Shown here: positions 1 through 9,854 of the stretch, piece by piece | Layout: each line of letters starts with the position of its first letter | Position numbering within the stretch: position 1 is the first letter of the stretch | Assembly (NCBI RefSeq): GCF_001293525.1 | Contig: NZ_BBYR01000014.1 | Location: forward strand, 41,968 to 105,967 | Origin: Pseudideonella sakaiensis | GTDB taxonomy: Bacteria; Pseudomonadota; Gammaproteobacteria; Burkholderiales; Burkholderiaceae_C | DNA: 64,000 bases | Direction: 5' to 3' | Notes under the pieces: generated by a model | Told to the model about the DNA's origin: nothing | What the model saw: only the letters and a program-made list of their open reading frames with translations | Databases searched by the model: none | Made by a program: the position numbers and the translations under genes

Positions 1-1
1 G

Positions 2-721
2 CAGTTCGGCGGCACGCGCCGCAAGGCGCGCAAGCTGAAGATCGCCGACGCGCTGAAGCTGCTGGTCGAGGAGGAGGCCGCCAAGCTCGTCAACGAGGAC
101 GAGATCAAGACGGCCGCGCTCGCCAATGCCGAGCAGAACGGCATCGTGTTCATCGACGAGATCGACAAGGTGGCCTCGCGCTCCGAGGTCGGCGGCGCCG
201 ATGTCTCGCGCCAGGGCGTGCAGCGCGACCTGCTGCCGCTGGTCGAGGGCACGACGGTGAACACCAAGTACGGCATGGTGCGCAGCGACCACATCCTGTT
301 CATCGCCTCCGGGGCCTTCCACCTGGCCAAGCCGAGCGACCTGATCCCCGAGCTGCAGGGCCGCTTCCCGATCCGCGTCGAACTGGGCTCGCTGGGCGTC
401 GACGACTTCGAGGCCATCCTGACCCAGACCCACGCCAGCCTGGTGCGCCAGGTCCAGGCGCTGCTGGCCACCGAGGGCGTGACGCTGGTGTTCGCGCCCG
501 ACGGCATCCGCCGCCTCGCGCACATCGCCTGCGAGGTCAACGAGCGCACCGAGAACATCGGCGCGCGGCGCCTGTCGACGGTGATGGAGCGCCTGCTCGA
601 CGAGATCAGCTTCGACGCGCCGAACCGCAGCGGCCAGACCCTGACCATCGATGCCGCGATGGTCGATGCGAAGCTCGGCGCGCTCGCGAAGGACGAGGAC
701 CTGTCCCGCTACGTGCTCTGA
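2..721 (+). CDS. hslU: ATP-dependent protease ATPase subunit HslU (3' part, 5' end outside window)
   Basis: AAA+ unfoldase of the HslUV (ClpYQ) protease, which unfolds substrates and feeds them to the HslV peptidase in the cytoplasm. The reading frame is open from base 2, so the gene enters from upstream and its Walker A is not visible. Seen here: the Walker B stretch [11 protein letters not shown], then [17 protein letters not shown], the RFPIRVEL segment, the sensor-2 region [20 protein letters not shown] and the C-terminal tail ending LSRYVL, which in this family inserts into HslV. About 240 residues are present, roughly the C-terminal half of the usual ~440. hslV is expected just upstream, outside the window. 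The next gene is convergent. The family call is very secure. Confidence 0.97.
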   Translation, partial: QFGGTRRKARKLKIADALKLLVEEEAAKLVNEDEIKTAALANAEQNGIVFIDEIDKVASRSEVGGADVSRQGVQRDLLPLVEGTTVNTKYGMVRSDHILFIASGAFHLAKPSDLIPELQGRFPIRVELGSLGVDDFEAILTQTHASLVRQVQALLATEGVTLVFAPDGIRRLAHIACEVNERTENIGARRLSTVMERLLDEISFDAPNRSGQTLTIDAAMVDAKLGALAKDEDLSRYVL

Positions 722-800
722 CGAGCGGCCTGCGGCCGAGTCGCCGCGGCGGGCTCGGGCCGAGCGGGACCGTCCGCCGTGCCTCGCCCGTCTGCAGCGG

Positions 801-1880
801 TCAGCGGCGGGTGCCTGGCGGCGGGGCGGCCGGCCGGGCCGCCGCGCTGCAGTGGGCGAAGCCCGCCCCCTGCTTCACCACCTTCGCGCCGGCCCGCACG
901 CCGGACACGACCTCCTTCGGCCCGGCCGCGCGGTCCTCGCGCAGCAGCGAGGCCGCGGCGCCGTAGCGGAAGCAGCGGCCGTGGTCGATGAACAGGTGGT
1001 CCTTCGCCTCGTAGCGCCAGGCCATGCACCCCGGCGCCCCCAGGCAGAGGGCCTGGCAGGCGCGCGCATCGGCGCCGTCGGGCAGGCGCGCCACGTCGAA
1101 GCGCTGCGCGCCCGCCACCGGCTGCTCGTCGCCGTCGGGGCTCAGGGCGGTGCCGGGCATCATCGCCAGCGCCTGCTCGAAGCCGGCACAGGCATCGGTG
1201 CTGGCCTGGGTGACCTGGCCCAGCGCCTGGTTCAGCTCGGCCGCATTGCGCGCATCCAGGTAGCGCCCGCCGGTGCGCTCGGCCAGGCACTGCAGTTGCT
1301 GGCGCGCCTTCGAACCGGCCGCCACGTCGAAGCCGATCACGTGGGCCGTGAAGTTCACCCCGCTGGCCTCGAGCTCCGCGGCCACCGCGCAGGGGTCGGC
1401 CTGGCAGGTCTCCTCGCCGTCGCTGACGAGGATCACGGTGGCGGCGCGCTCGGTGTGCCGCAGCTGCCGGGCGGCCTGGCGCACGCTCTCGGAGATCGGC
1501 GTCATGCCCTTGGGCTGCAGGCCGTTCACCGTGGCCTGCAGCGCGGCCGCGCCGTCGCTGCCCAACGGGGACAGCGGCCGCAGCAGCTCGATGTCCTGGC
1601 AGTCGCCCTTGCTGCGGTGGCCGTAGGCCATCAGCCCGAGGGCCTGCCCGGCCGGCCACTGGCGCAGCATGCCTGCCACTGCGTCGCGCGCCAGCTCGAT
1701 CTTGCTGCGGCCATTCAGCTGGCCCCACATCGATCCCGACGCGTCGAGCACCAGCATCGCGTCCGCCGCCGGCGGCGGCGTGGCCGGGGTCTGCGCGGCC
1801 GCCGGCGCAGCGAGCGCGGCCAGCACGGCGAGCAGGCCCGCCAAGCGAGCCGCGGGGGAACGACGGAAAGGGCGGAACAT
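801..1880 (-). CDS. secreted von Willebrand factor A domain protein with C-terminal PAN/Apple-like domain
   Basis: Probably an exported protein of about 359 residues. I chose ATG 1880 because GGAG lies 7 bases upstream and because this start puts a clean signal peptide at the N-terminus (MFRPFRRSP, then an Ala/Leu core ending AAAQ). The vWA domain has the MIDAS motif DASGSM at about residues 46-51, a threonine in KGMTPISES and the acidic VSDGEET. The C-terminal part has spaced cysteines (ACQALC, PGCMAWRY, GRCFRYG) typical of PAN/Apple-like folds, which often bind protein or carbohydrate. A metal-dependent adhesion role is inferred from the fold only. The gene stands alone, convergent with hslU. 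A longer in-frame start at 1922 is less likely. Confidence 0.85.
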   Translation of the reverse strand: MFRPFRRSPAARLAGLLAVLAALAAPAAAQTPATPPPAADAMLVLDASGSMWGQLNGRSKIELARDAVAGMLRQWPAGQALGLMAYGHRSKGDCQDIELLRPLSPLGSDGAAALQATVNGLQPKGMTPISESVRQAARQLRHTERAATVILVSDGEETCQADPCAVAAELEASGVNFTAHVIGFDVAAGSKARQQLQCLAERTGGRYLDARNAAELNQALGQVTQASTDACAGFEQALAMMPGTALSPDGDEQPVAGAQRFDVARLPDGADARACQALCLGAPGCMAWRYEAKDHLFIDHGRCFRYGAAASLLREDRAAGPKEVVSGVRAGAKVVKQGAGFAHCSAAARPAAPPPGTRR

Positions 1881-2040
1881 CGGCAATCTCCGGCAGCGGG
1901 GTTCGGACGGGCAAGGGGACACCCTTGCCTGCGAAAACGCGATCGGTGCCGGAATCCCCTCACGCCCGCGCGATCGGCGCCGTCCGCGACCGCGCCGCCG
2001 ATGCGGTGGCGGGCCGCTGCCGTGCCCGCGCTGCCCGCTG

Positions 2041-2832
2041 CTACTGCTGCTGCTGCGCCCGCGCCGCCTGTCCCTGGGTGTGCGCCTGCAGCGCGAGCAG
2101 CCCGTCGAAGATCAGGCTCTCGATGGCCTCGAAGCGCAGGTCGGTCAGGGCCTGCAGCTTGGACGCGGCGCCGCCGCTGATCAGCAGCACCGGCTCCTCG
2201 CCGGCATGGTCGCGCAGCTTGCGGTACATGCGCTCGACCGCGCCGGCCATCGCGTTCGAGCCACCGCTCATCAAGGCATCGCTGGTGTTGGTCGGGAAGT
2301 CGACGATCTCGCCGGTCGGCACCTTCAGGCCCGCGGTGCTCATCTCCAGCGCGCGCTGCATCACGCCGAAGCCGGGCAGGATCATGCCGCCGAGGAAGTG
2401 GCCGCGCGCATCGAGCGCGTCCACCGTCACCGCGGTGCCGACCATCACCACCAGTGCCGGGCGCGCGCGGCCGCGCGCGAGCACGAGGTGGCGCGCGCCG
2501 ATCAGCGCGACGAAGCGGTCGGTGCCGAGGCGGCCCGGGTGGTCGTAGCCGTTCGTGATGCCGCCGGCGGCGCGGCTGGACACCACCCAGCGCGGCGCCA
2601 GGTCCCACAGCTCGAGCTGCTCCTCGACGCGGCGCTTGATGCCCTCGCCGGCCACCACGCAGCCCAGCATGCGCGAGGGCGGCGGCAGGTCTTTCCAGTC
2701 GGTGTCGGCCAGCGAGTCGATCGTCTCCAGGAAGACGGCGCCGTGGGCCAGCCGCGCGGCGCCCGGCACGCCCTGCGCATAGAGCGCCCATTTGAGGCGG
2801 GTGTTGCCGATGTCGATGGCGAAGAAGCTCAC
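2041..2832 (-). CDS. coaX: type III pantothenate kinase
   Basis: Phosphorylates pantothenate with ATP, the first committed step of coenzyme A synthesis. It is 263 residues long, the usual CoaX size. Family marks seen are the N-terminal phosphate-binding [27 protein letters not shown] in the middle, and [10 protein letters not shown] followed by GGMILPG, which form the ASKHA-type active site. The start codon is GTG at 2832, with AGGGGA about 6 bases upstream. In many betaproteobacteria coaX follows birA. No birA is visible here; the gene is followed by the vWA gene in the same direction after about 160 bases and is divergent from ppk2. Confidence 0.95.
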   Translation of the reverse strand: MSFFAIDIGNTRLKWALYAQGVPGAARLAHGAVFLETIDSLADTDWKDLPPPSRMLGCVVAGEGIKRRVEEQLELWDLAPRWVVSSRAAGGITNGYDHPGRLGTDRFVALIGARHLVLARGRARPALVVMVGTAVTVDALDARGHFLGGMILPGFGVMQRALEMSTAGLKVPTGEIVDFPTNTSDALMSGGSNAMAGAVERMYRKLRDHAGEEPVLLISGGAASKLQALTDLRFEAIESLIFDGLLALQAHTQGQAARAQQQQ

Positions 2833-3033
2833 GCGCGCGTCCCCTGTCGGTGTCGTCTGCGGCCGCGATGCGCCGGGCGGTGTGCCGGGCGCACGGGCCT
2901 GCGCGCCATCGCGGCGCCCGGGACGGGCGCGCAGCCCGGCGCGGGCGAAGCGTAACGCAGGCGGGCGCCGGCGCGGCCGGGGGGCGTTCGCCCCGATGGT
3001 CCGCGCTGCGACCAGCCGCTACACTGCGCGACC

Positions 3034-3047
3034 TGACGTATACGTCA
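3034..3047. promoter_or_regulatory. 14-bp perfect palindrome upstream of ppk2-icmF, possible operator
   Basis: The sequence TGACGTATACGTCA is a perfect palindrome in the 280-base gap between the divergent coaX and ppk2 genes. It lies 9 bases downstream of a -10-like TACACT (3020-3025) and about 64 bases before the ppk2 start. As I recall it, the MerR-family LiuR operator in branched-chain catabolism regulons has a similar ACGT-centred shape, which would fit the downstream isobutyryl-CoA mutase. The palindrome is directly seen; the regulator is a guess. Confidence 0.45.
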
Positions 3048-3110
3048 AGTGTCGCAGCCCGAGGCATCGCCCCGAGGCGACCGGCATCCGCCCCCGCCGC
3101 AAGGAGACCC

Positions 3111-4043
3111 GTGGCCAAGTCATCCGCCCCTGCGCGTACCGCTGCCGCCCCGGCGGCCGCCGAGCGCGCCGTGCAGGCGCGCACCGCCGAGCGGGCCGGC
3201 ATCGCGCCGCTCGACGCCGCCGACGCGCGCCGGCTGGCGCGCTGGCAGTTCGCCGCCGCGCCCGGCGACGGCTTCTCGCTGCGCCGGCTCGATCCGGCGG
3301 CCAAGCCCTTCTCCGGCGGGGACAAGGCGGCCGACAAGGCGCGCGTCGAGGCCCTCGCGCGCGAGCTCGACGCGCTGCAGAACCTGCTCTACGCCGACCG
3401 CCGCCACAAGCTGCTGGTGGTGCTGCAGGGCACCGACACCAGCGGCAAGGACGGCACGATCCGCGGCGTCTTCGGGCAGACCAGCCCGCTGGGCGTGCGC
3501 ACCGTCGCGTGGAAGGCGCCCACCGAGACCGAGCGCGCGCACGACGTGCTCTGGCGCATCCACCAGCAGGTGCCCGGCGCCGGCGAGATCACGATCTTCA
3601 ACCGCAGCCACTACGAGGACGTGCTGGTGCCGCGCGTGCAGGGCTGGGTCACGATGGACCAGGTGCGGCAGCGCTATGCGCACATCAACGACTTCGAGCG
3701 CATGCTGGCCGAGACCGGCACCCGCCTCGTCAAGTGCCTGCTGCACATCTCGAAGGACGAGCAGCGCGCGCGCCTGCAGCAGCGCCTCGACGACCCGGCC
3801 AAGCAGTGGAAGTTCGCGCCCGCCGACCTCGAGGTGCGCCGCCAGTGGGACGACTACCAGCAGGCCTATGCCGACGCGATCGCCGCCACCTCGACGCCGT
3901 GGGCGCCGTGGACGGTGGTGCCGGCCGATTCCAAGACCCACCGCAACCTGATGATCGCGCTGGCGGTGAAGCAGGCCCTGCTGTCGATGGACCTGCGCTT
4001 CCCGCCGGGCGATCCGGCACTGCAGGGCCTGCGCGTCACCTGA
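3111..4043 (+). CDS. PPK2-family polyphosphate:nucleotide phosphotransferase
   Basis: Transfers phosphate between polyphosphate and nucleotides in the cytoplasm. It is 310 residues from GTG 3111, chosen because AAGGAG (3101-3106) sits 4 bases upstream. The PPK2 P-loop is GTDTSGKDG at about residues 107-115. The Walker B/lid region is FNRSHYEDVLVPR at about 163-175, followed by FERML and the basic KDEQRARLQQRLDDP lid helix. Size and motifs fit the single-domain PPK2_rel_1 group, many of which make ATP from ADP or AMP (class III-like); the nucleotide preference cannot be read from the sequence. An Ala/Arg-rich N-terminal extension of about 20 residues looks disordered. It is followed 48 bases later by icmF in the same direction, so the two may be co-transcribed. 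Confidence 0.93.
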   Translation: MAKSSAPARTAAAPAAAERAVQARTAERAGIAPLDAADARRLARWQFAAAPGDGFSLRRLDPAAKPFSGGDKAADKARVEALARELDALQNLLYADRRHKLLVVLQGTDTSGKDGTIRGVFGQTSPLGVRTVAWKAPTETERAHDVLWRIHQQVPGAGEITIFNRSHYEDVLVPRVQGWVTMDQVRQRYAHINDFERMLAETGTRLVKCLLHISKDEQRARLQQRLDDPAKQWKFAPADLEVRRQWDDYQQAYADAIAATSTPWAPWTVVPADSKTHRNLMIALAVKQALLSMDLRFPPGDPALQGLRVT

Positions 4044-4091
4044 CGTTGCAGCCCGCGCCTGCCCGCCCCCTGCGACCCGAGGAACCCCCCG

Positions 4092-7000
4092 ATGACCGAC
4101 CTGTCCGCCGAGTTCAAGGCCCTCGCGAACTACCGCCCGACGCACAAGGTGCGCTTCGTCACCGCCGCGTCGCTGTTCGACGGCCACGACGCCGCGATCA
4201 ACATCATGCGCCGCATCCTGCAGGGCATGGGCGCCGAGGTGATCCACCTCGGCCACAACCGCTCGGTCGACGAGGTGGTGACGGCGGCGCTGCAGGAGGA
4301 CGCGCAGGGCATCGCGATCAGCTCCTACCAGGGCGGCCACGTCGAGTACTTCAAGTACATGGTCGACCTGCTGCGCCAGCGCGGCGGCGGCCACGTGCAG
4401 GTCTACGGCGGCGGCGGCGGCGTGATCGTGCCGTCCGAGATCGCCGAGCTGCAGGCCTACGGCGTGACCCGCATCTACAGCCCCGAGGACGGGCAGCGCA
4501 TGGGCCTGCAGGGCATGATCGGCGAGATGCTGATGCGCTGCGACGTGGACCTGTCGCCGCATGCGCCGAAGACCCTGGACGCGGTGCGCGGCCCCGCGCC
4601 CGAGGCCCGCCGCGCGCTCGCGCAGCTGATCACCGCGCTGGAGAACGGCCGAGCCGATGCGGCGCTGCGCGAGGCGCTGCGCGAGGCCGCGGCCGGCGTG
4701 CGCACGCCGGTGCTCGGCATCACCGGCACAGGCGGCGCCGGCAAGTCCAGCCTGACCGACGAGCTGATCCGCCGGCTGCGGCTGGACCAGGACGATGCGC
4801 TGCAGATCGCCGTCGTCAGCATCGACCCGTCGCGCCGCAAGAGCGGCGGCGCGCTGCTCGGCGACCGCATCCGCATGAACGCCATCGGCCCCTGGCAGCA
4901 GGGCGAGCGGGTGTTCATGAGGTCACTGGCCACGCGCGACTTCGGCAGCGAGATCAGCCAGGCCCTGCCCGACGTGCTCGCGGCCTGCAAGGTCGCCGGC
5001 TTCGACCTGATCGTGGTCGAGACCTCCGGCATCGGCCAGGGCGATGCCGCGATCGTGCCGCTGGTGGACGTGCCGATGTACGTGATGACGCCGGAGTTCG
5101 GCGCGGCCAGCCAGCTCGAGAAGATCGACATGCTGGACTTCGCCGAGTTCGTCGCGATCAACAAGTTCGACCGCAAGGGCGCTGCCGACGCGCTGCGCGA
5201 CGTGGCCAAGCAGGTGCAGCGCAACCGCGAGGCCTGGGGCACGCGGCCGGAGGAGCTGCCGGTGTTCGGCACCATGGCCAGCCGCTTCAACGACGACGGC
5301 GTGACGGCGCTCTACCAGGCGCTGCTGCCGCGGCTGCAGGCCCTGGGCCTGAAGACCGGCGAGTCACGCCTGCCGACCGTCACCACGCGCCACAGCACGC
5401 ACCAGGTGCCGATCGTGCCCGGCGCGCGCGTGCGCTACCTGGCCGACATCGCCGACACGCTGCGCGGCTACAAGCGCCGCGCGCGCGAGCAGGCGCGGCT
5501 GGCCCGCGAGGCCCAGCAGCTGCGAGAGAGCGCGCGCATGCTGCGCGAGGCAGCGGGAGCGGGCGGTGCGGGCGAGGGCGCTGCCGCGCTGGCCTCGCTG
5601 GCCGCGCTGGCCGACGAACGCGAGGCCCGGCTCGAGGCCCCGGCCCGCAAGCTGCTGGCGATGTGGCCGCAGCTGCAGCAGGCCTACGCCGGCGACGAGT
5701 ACGTGGTGAAGATCCGCGACCGCGAGATCCGCACCGCGCTGACCCACACCACGCTGTCGGGCAGCCGCATCCGCAAGGTGGCGCTGCCGGCCTACGAGTG
5801 CGACGGCGAGCGGCTGAAGTGGCTGCTGCTGGAGAACGTGCCCGGCAGCTTCCCCTACACCGCCGGCACCTTCGCCTTCAAGCGCGAGGGCGAGGACCCG
5901 ACCCGCATGTTCGCCGGCGAGGGCGATGCCTTCCGCACCAACCGCCGCTTCAAGCTGCTCAGCGAGGGCATGCCGGCGAAGCGGCTGTCCACCGCCTTCG
6001 ACTCGGTCACGCTGTACGGCCACGACCCCGACCTGCGGCCCGACATCTACGGCAAGGTGGGCAACTCCGGCGTCAGCATCGCGACGCTGGACGACATGAA
6101 GGTGCTGTACGGCGGCTTCGACCTGACGCACCCGGCCACCTCGGTCAGCATGACGATCAACGGCCCGGCGCCGTCCATCCTCGCGATGTTCATGAACACC
6201 GCGATCGACCAGAACCTGGCGAAGTTCGAGGCCGACAACGGCCGCGCGCCGACCGACGACGAGGCGCAGAAGGTGCGCGCCTGGACCCTGGCCAACGTGC
6301 GCGGCACCGTGCAGGCCGACATCCTGAAGGAGGACCAGGGCCAGAACACCTGCATCTTCAGCACCGAGTTCAGCCTGAAGGTGATGGGCGACATCGCGGC
6401 GTGGTTCGTGCAGCACGACGTGCGCAACTTCTACTCGGTGAGCATCTCGGGCTACCACATCGCCGAGGCCGGCGCGAACCCGATCAGCCAGCTCGCCTTC
6501 ACGCTGAGCAACGGCTTCACCTTCGTCGAGGCCTACCTCGCGCGCGGGATGCACATCGACGACTTCGCGCCCAACCTGAGCTTCTTCTTCAGCAACGGCA
6601 TGGACCCGGAGTACACCGTGCTGGGCCGGGTGGCGCGCCGCATCTGGGCGGTGGCGATGCGCGAGCGCTACGGCGCCAACGAGCGCAGCCAGAAGCTGAA
6701 GTACCACGTGCAGACCAGCGGCCGCAGCCTGCACGCGCAGGAGATCGCGTTCAACGACATCCGCACCACGCTGCAGGCGCTGATCGCGGTCTACGACAAC
6801 TGCAACTCGCTGCACACCAACGCCTACGACGAGGCCATCACCACGCCGACCGAGGAGAGCGTGCGCCGCGCGATGGCGATCCAGCTGATCATCAACCGCG
6901 AATGGGGCCTGGCGAAGAACGAGAACCCGAACCAGGGCGCCTTCGTGATCGACGAGCTGACCGAGCTGGTGGAGGAGGCGGTGCTGGCCGAGTTCGAGCG

Positions 7001-7400
7001 CATCGCCGAACGCGGCGGCGTGCTCGGCGCGATGGAGACCGGCTACCAGCGCGGCCGGATCCAGGAAGAGAGCATGCACTACGAGATGCTCAAGCACACC
7101 GGCGAGTACCCGATCATCGGCGTGAACACCTTCCGCAACCCGCAGGGCGACCCGGTGCCCGCGCACATCGAGCTGGCCCGCTCGACCGAGGACGAGAAGC
7201 GCAGCCAGCTCGCCCGCCTGGCCGACTTCCATGCGCGCCATGCCGCCGAGGCGCCGGCGATGCTGCAGCGCCTGCAGCAGGCGGTGATCGACAACGGCAA
7301 CGTGTTCGCGGTGCTGATGGACGCGGTGCGCGTCTGCAGCCTCGGCCAGATCACTGCGGCGCTGTTCGAGGTTGGCGGCCAGTACCGGCGCAGCATGTGA
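4092..7400 (+). CDS. icmF: fused isobutyryl-CoA mutase IcmF
   Basis: Coenzyme B12-dependent enzyme interconverting isobutyryl-CoA and n-butyryl-CoA, with its own GTPase chaperone fused in. It is 1102 residues, normal for IcmF. Order: B12-binding domain at the N-terminus with [12 protein letters not shown] (cobalt-ligand His at about residue 32); MeaB-like GTPase with P-loop GTGGAGKSS near residue 215 and NKFD near 357; a linker; then the mutase barrel from about residue 560 ([49 protein letters not shown]). Related fused mutases also act on isovaleryl/pivalyl-CoA. The start ATG 4092 follows GAGGAACCCCCCG. ppk2 lies upstream in the same direction and an MFS carrier follows after 16 bases, which suggests one transcription unit for branched acyl-CoA use. 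Confidence 0.96.
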   Translation: MTDLSAEFKALANYRPTHKVRFVTAASLFDGHDAAINIMRRILQGMGAEVIHLGHNRSVDEVVTAALQEDAQGIAISSYQGGHVEYFKYMVDLLRQRGGGHVQVYGGGGGVIVPSEIAELQAYGVTRIYSPEDGQRMGLQGMIGEMLMRCDVDLSPHAPKTLDAVRGPAPEARRALAQLITALENGRADAALREALREAAAGVRTPVLGITGTGGAGKSSLTDELIRRLRLDQDDALQIAVVSIDPSRRKSGGALLGDRIRMNAIGPWQQGERVFMRSLATRDFGSEISQALPDVLAACKVAGFDLIVVETSGIGQGDAAIVPLVDVPMYVMTPEFGAASQLEKIDMLDFAEFVAINKFDRKGAADALRDVAKQVQRNREAWGTRPEELPVFGTMASRFNDDGVTALYQALLPRLQALGLKTGESRLPTVTTRHSTHQVPIVPGARVRYLADIADTLRGYKRRAREQARLAREAQQLRESARMLREAAGAGGAGEGAAALASLAALADEREARLEAPARKLLAMWPQLQQAYAGDEYVVKIRDREIRTALTHTTLSGSRIRKVALPAYECDGERLKWLLLENVPGSFPYTAGTFAFKREGEDPTRMFAGEGDAFRTNRRFKLLSEGMPAKRLSTAFDSVTLYGHDPDLRPDIYGKVGNSGVSIATLDDMKVLYGGFDLTHPATSVSMTINGPAPSILAMFMNTAIDQNLAKFEADNGRAPTDDEAQKVRAWTLANVRGTVQADILKEDQGQNTCIFSTEFSLKVMGDIAAWFVQHDVRNFYSVSISGYHIAEAGANPISQLAFTLSNGFTFVEAYLARGMHIDDFAPNLSFFFSNGMDPEYTVLGRVARRIWAVAMRERYGANERSQKLKYHVQTSGRSLHAQEIAFNDIRTTLQALIAVYDNCNSLHTNAYDEAITTPTEESVRRAMAIQLIINREWGLAKNENPNQGAFVIDELTELVEEAVLAEFERIAERGGVLGAMETGYQRGRIQEESMHYEMLKHTGEYPIIGVNTFRNPQGDPVPAHIELARSTEDEKRSQLARLADFHARHAAEAPAMLQRLQQAVIDNGNVFAVLMDAVRVCSLGQITAALFEVGGQYRRSM

Positions 7401-7416
7401 GCGCCCCCCCGCGCCG

Positions 7417-8658
7417 ATGACCCCCACGCGCGCGGTCTCCGAAACGCCCGCGCCCGGCCCCGATCCCGAGCCGCCCGGCGGCTGGGCGGTGGTGGCCGCC
7501 TGCTTCACCGCGCTGGCGGTGATCTTCGGCATCGCCTACGCCTTCGCCGCGTTCTTCGAGCCGCTGGTGCAGGCCTTCGGCGCGCAGCGCGCCGAGGTGT
7601 CGCTGGTGTTCGGGCTCACCGGCCTCGTCTACTTCGTGCTCGGCGCCTTCGGCGGCATGCTGTCCGACCGTTTCGGCCCGCGCACGGTCACGAGCGCCGG
7701 CATGCTGCTGATCGTCGCGGCGCTGCTGGCCGGCAGCCGCGCCGGCTCGATGGCGCAGATGATGCTCGCGTACGGGCTGCTGCTCGGCCTGGGCATCGCG
7801 CTGGTTTACACGCCGGCGATCGGCTGCGTGCAGCCCTGGTTCACGCGCCGGCGCGGGCTGGCCGCAGGCCTGGCGAGCGCCGGCATCGGTGCCGGCACGC
7901 TGGCGGTGCCGCTGCTGGCGGCGGCGGCGATCGCGCGCTGGGACTGGCGCGGCGCGATGCTGGCGCTGGCCGCCTTCGTTGCCGTCGTCGGGCTGGCCGC
8001 GACCTCGCAGCTGCGCGCGGCGCCCGCGGCGCGTCGCGGCGGCGCCGCCGCGGTGCCGGGCGTGCCGCTGCGCGAGGCGCTGGCCAGCGCGCGCTTCCGC
8101 TGGCTGTACGCGATGTGCCTGCTGGGCGCGCCGAGCATGTTCGTGCCCTTCGCGCACCTGTCGGCCGCGGCGCGCGACCTCGGCGTGGCCGAGGCGCAGG
8201 CGGTCGGCCTGGTCGGGCTGATCGGCATCGGCAGCCTGAGCGGCCGCTTCGCGGTCGGGCTGCTGGCCGACCGCTGGGGCCGCGGGCCGGCGCTGGTCGC
8301 GGTGATGGCCTCGCTCGGCCTGTCGATGGGCCTGTGGCTGCTGGCCCCGGGCTGGGGGGCGCTGGCCGTGTTCGCGCTCTGGATGGGCTTGAGCTACGGC
8401 GGCAGCGTGTCGCTGATGCCGGCGCTGTGCATGGACTACTTCGGCGCGCGCTCGCTCGGCGCGATCATCGGCACGCTCTACACCGGCGCGGCGCTGGGCA
8501 ACCTGGCCGGGCCCTGGGCCGCCGGCCGCGTGTTCGACGCCAGCGGCAGCTACGCGCCGGTGATCGCGGCCTGCGGGCTGCTGTCGGCCGCGGCCACGCT
8601 GGCGGCCTGGCGCGCCACGCGGGCCGGCGCGGCGGGCACAGCGGCCGCCGCCGGCTGA
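7417..8658 (+). CDS. MFS transporter, monocarboxylate/oxalate-formate-antiporter-like
   Basis: Inner-membrane carrier of about 413 residues with 12 predicted hydrophobic segments. I chose ATG 7417 (MTPTRAVSE) over an upstream in-frame ATG inside icmF, because the protein then begins with a short polar leader before PGGWAVVAACF, a typical start of the MCT/OFA branch of the MFS. The loop between segments 2 and 3 carries GGMLSDRFGPR, the MFS signature, and a second copy GLLADRWGRGP lies in the C-terminal half. It starts 16 bases after icmF, so a carboxylate substrate such as a short branched acid is a reasonable inference. The sequence does not show the substrate directly. Confidence 0.88.
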   Translation: MTPTRAVSETPAPGPDPEPPGGWAVVAACFTALAVIFGIAYAFAAFFEPLVQAFGAQRAEVSLVFGLTGLVYFVLGAFGGMLSDRFGPRTVTSAGMLLIVAALLAGSRAGSMAQMMLAYGLLLGLGIALVYTPAIGCVQPWFTRRRGLAAGLASAGIGAGTLAVPLLAAAAIARWDWRGAMLALAAFVAVVGLAATSQLRAAPAARRGGAAAVPGVPLREALASARFRWLYAMCLLGAPSMFVPFAHLSAAARDLGVAEAQAVGLVGLIGIGSLSGRFAVGLLADRWGRGPALVAVMASLGLSMGLWLLAPGWGALAVFALWMGLSYGGSVSLMPALCMDYFGARSLGAIIGTLYTGAALGNLAGPWAAGRVFDASGSYAPVIAACGLLSAAATLAAWRATRAGAAGTAAAAG

Positions 8659-8677
8659 TCCGCCGGCGGCGCCGCCT

Positions 8678-9457
8678 TCAGCGGCCGGGCGCGACCAGCG
8701 CGAACATCGCGCCCTGCGGGTCCAGCGCCTGCGCGACCCAGCTGCCGCCCGGCACCTGCATCGGACCGTTGACCACGGTGCCGCCGCCGGCCTTCACCCG
8801 CGCGACCGCGGCATCGATCGCGTCGACGTTCACGTAGTAGAGCCAGCCGGGCACCGGCACCTGCGGCGGCCGCGTCATCATGCCGCCGATCGCGTGCGCC
8901 GCATCGGCGCGGAACAGCTGGTACACGCCGACCGCGCCGAGGTCGATCGCCTCGTCCTTCGTCCACCCGAACAGCGTCGAGTAGAAGGCCCAGGCGGCCT
9001 CCAGCTCGCCGGCCATCAGCTCGTGCCAGCCCATCGCGCCGGGCGTGCCGGGCGCCGGCGGCTGCGGCGCCGCCTCGCCCTCGGCCGGCTGGCCGCGGAA
9101 CAGGCAGAACGCGGCGCCGTGCGGATCGGCCACCACCGCGAAGCGGCCGACGCCGGGGATGTCCTCCGGCGCCTTGTGCAGCTGGCCGCCGAGGCGCTGC
9201 AGCTCGGCCGTCTTGGCATCGACGTCGTCCACGCCGACGTAGCCGATCCAGTGCGGCGGCACGCCCTCGGCCACCAGGTGCTCCGGCAAGGCCATCAGCC
9301 CGGCGATCATCGACGGCCCGGCCGACAGCACCGTGTAGTCCACCCCCGGCATGCCGGAGTCCGCCGCCTGCCAGCCGACGACGCCGGTGTAGAAGGCAGC
9401 CGCTGCGGCCGGATCCGAGGTCATCAGTTCGTACCAGACGAAAGGCGAGGCGGCCAT
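8678..9457 (-). CDS. two-domain VOC (glyoxalase/bleomycin-resistance fold) protein
   Basis: A 259-residue cytoplasmic protein made of two vicinal-oxygen-chelate modules. The first runs from about residue 5 (FVWYELMTSDPAAAAAFY) to about 120 (DPHGAAFCLFRG). The second runs from about 143 (MGWHELMAGELEAAWAFYS) to the end (DPQGAMFALV). Each half has the paired betaalphabetabetabeta pattern and a DPxGAxFAL-type last strand. Members of this subgroup are often annotated as VOC proteins of unknown substrate, some related to hydroxylase or CFP-30B-like antigens. The start is ATG 9457 with GGAGCTTCGCG upstream. It is convergent with the MFS gene and divergent from a small lipoprotein gene. Confidence 0.9.
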   Translation of the reverse strand: MAASPFVWYELMTSDPAAAAAFYTGVVGWQAADSGMPGVDYTVLSAGPSMIAGLMALPEHLVAEGVPPHWIGYVGVDDVDAKTAELQRLGGQLHKAPEDIPGVGRFAVVADPHGAAFCLFRGQPAEGEAAPQPPAPGTPGAMGWHELMAGELEAAWAFYSTLFGWTKDEAIDLGAVGVYQLFRADAAHAIGGMMTRPPQVPVPGWLYYVNVDAIDAAVARVKAGGGTVVNGPMQVPGGSWVAQALDPQGAMFALVAPGR

Positions 9458-9590
9458 CGCGAAGCTCCGGGTGGCGAAGGAGGGGCGTCCACTATAGGCC
9501 GCTGCCGTGCGGACGGCCAGTGCGGTTCACCCGTGGCCGGGCCTCCGGCTGTCCGCGCAGGCCGGGGGGATTTGCGCGTATCGTCGCGGC

Positions 9591-9815
9591 ATGAGAACGA
9601 CGATCGTGACGCTGGGACTGGGCGCGTGCCTCGGCCTGGGCGCCTGCACCTTCATGGCGCAGACCGCCTACGACTCGGCGGCGATGCAGGAGCGCTCGCG
9701 CTGCGACCGCCTGCCCTCGCTGCCCGAGCGCCAGGCCTGCCTGCAGCGCGTGGACACCGCGCGCCGCCAGGCGGAGGAAGAGCGCCGCAAGCGGCGCGCG
9801 GAGGGCGGCGGCTGA
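9591..9815 (+). CDS. small lipoprotein, hypothetical
   Basis: A 74-residue protein. Its N-terminus (MRTTIVTLGLGACLGLGAC) is a lipoprotein signal with lipobox LGAC at residues 16-19. The rest is short, highly charged and probably helical, with two further cysteines (RSRCDRLPSLPERQACLQ) that could form a disulfide, and a basic tail QAEEERRKRRAEGGG. No family is recognised. It is convergent with the DUF481 gene. The compact signal peptide and lipobox make it likely to be real despite its size. Confidence 0.72.
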   Translation: MRTTIVTLGLGACLGLGACTFMAQTAYDSAAMQERSRCDRLPSLPERQACLQRVDTARRQAEEERRKRRAEGGG

Positions 9816-9854
9816 TCCGCGTCGGGCGGCAGGACCTGCGCGCCGCCCGCCGCG

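Noticed and set aside
5364..7532. 722-codon minus-strand open frame opposite icmF
   Set aside because: No recognisable protein features; antisense shadow of the conserved mutase domain.
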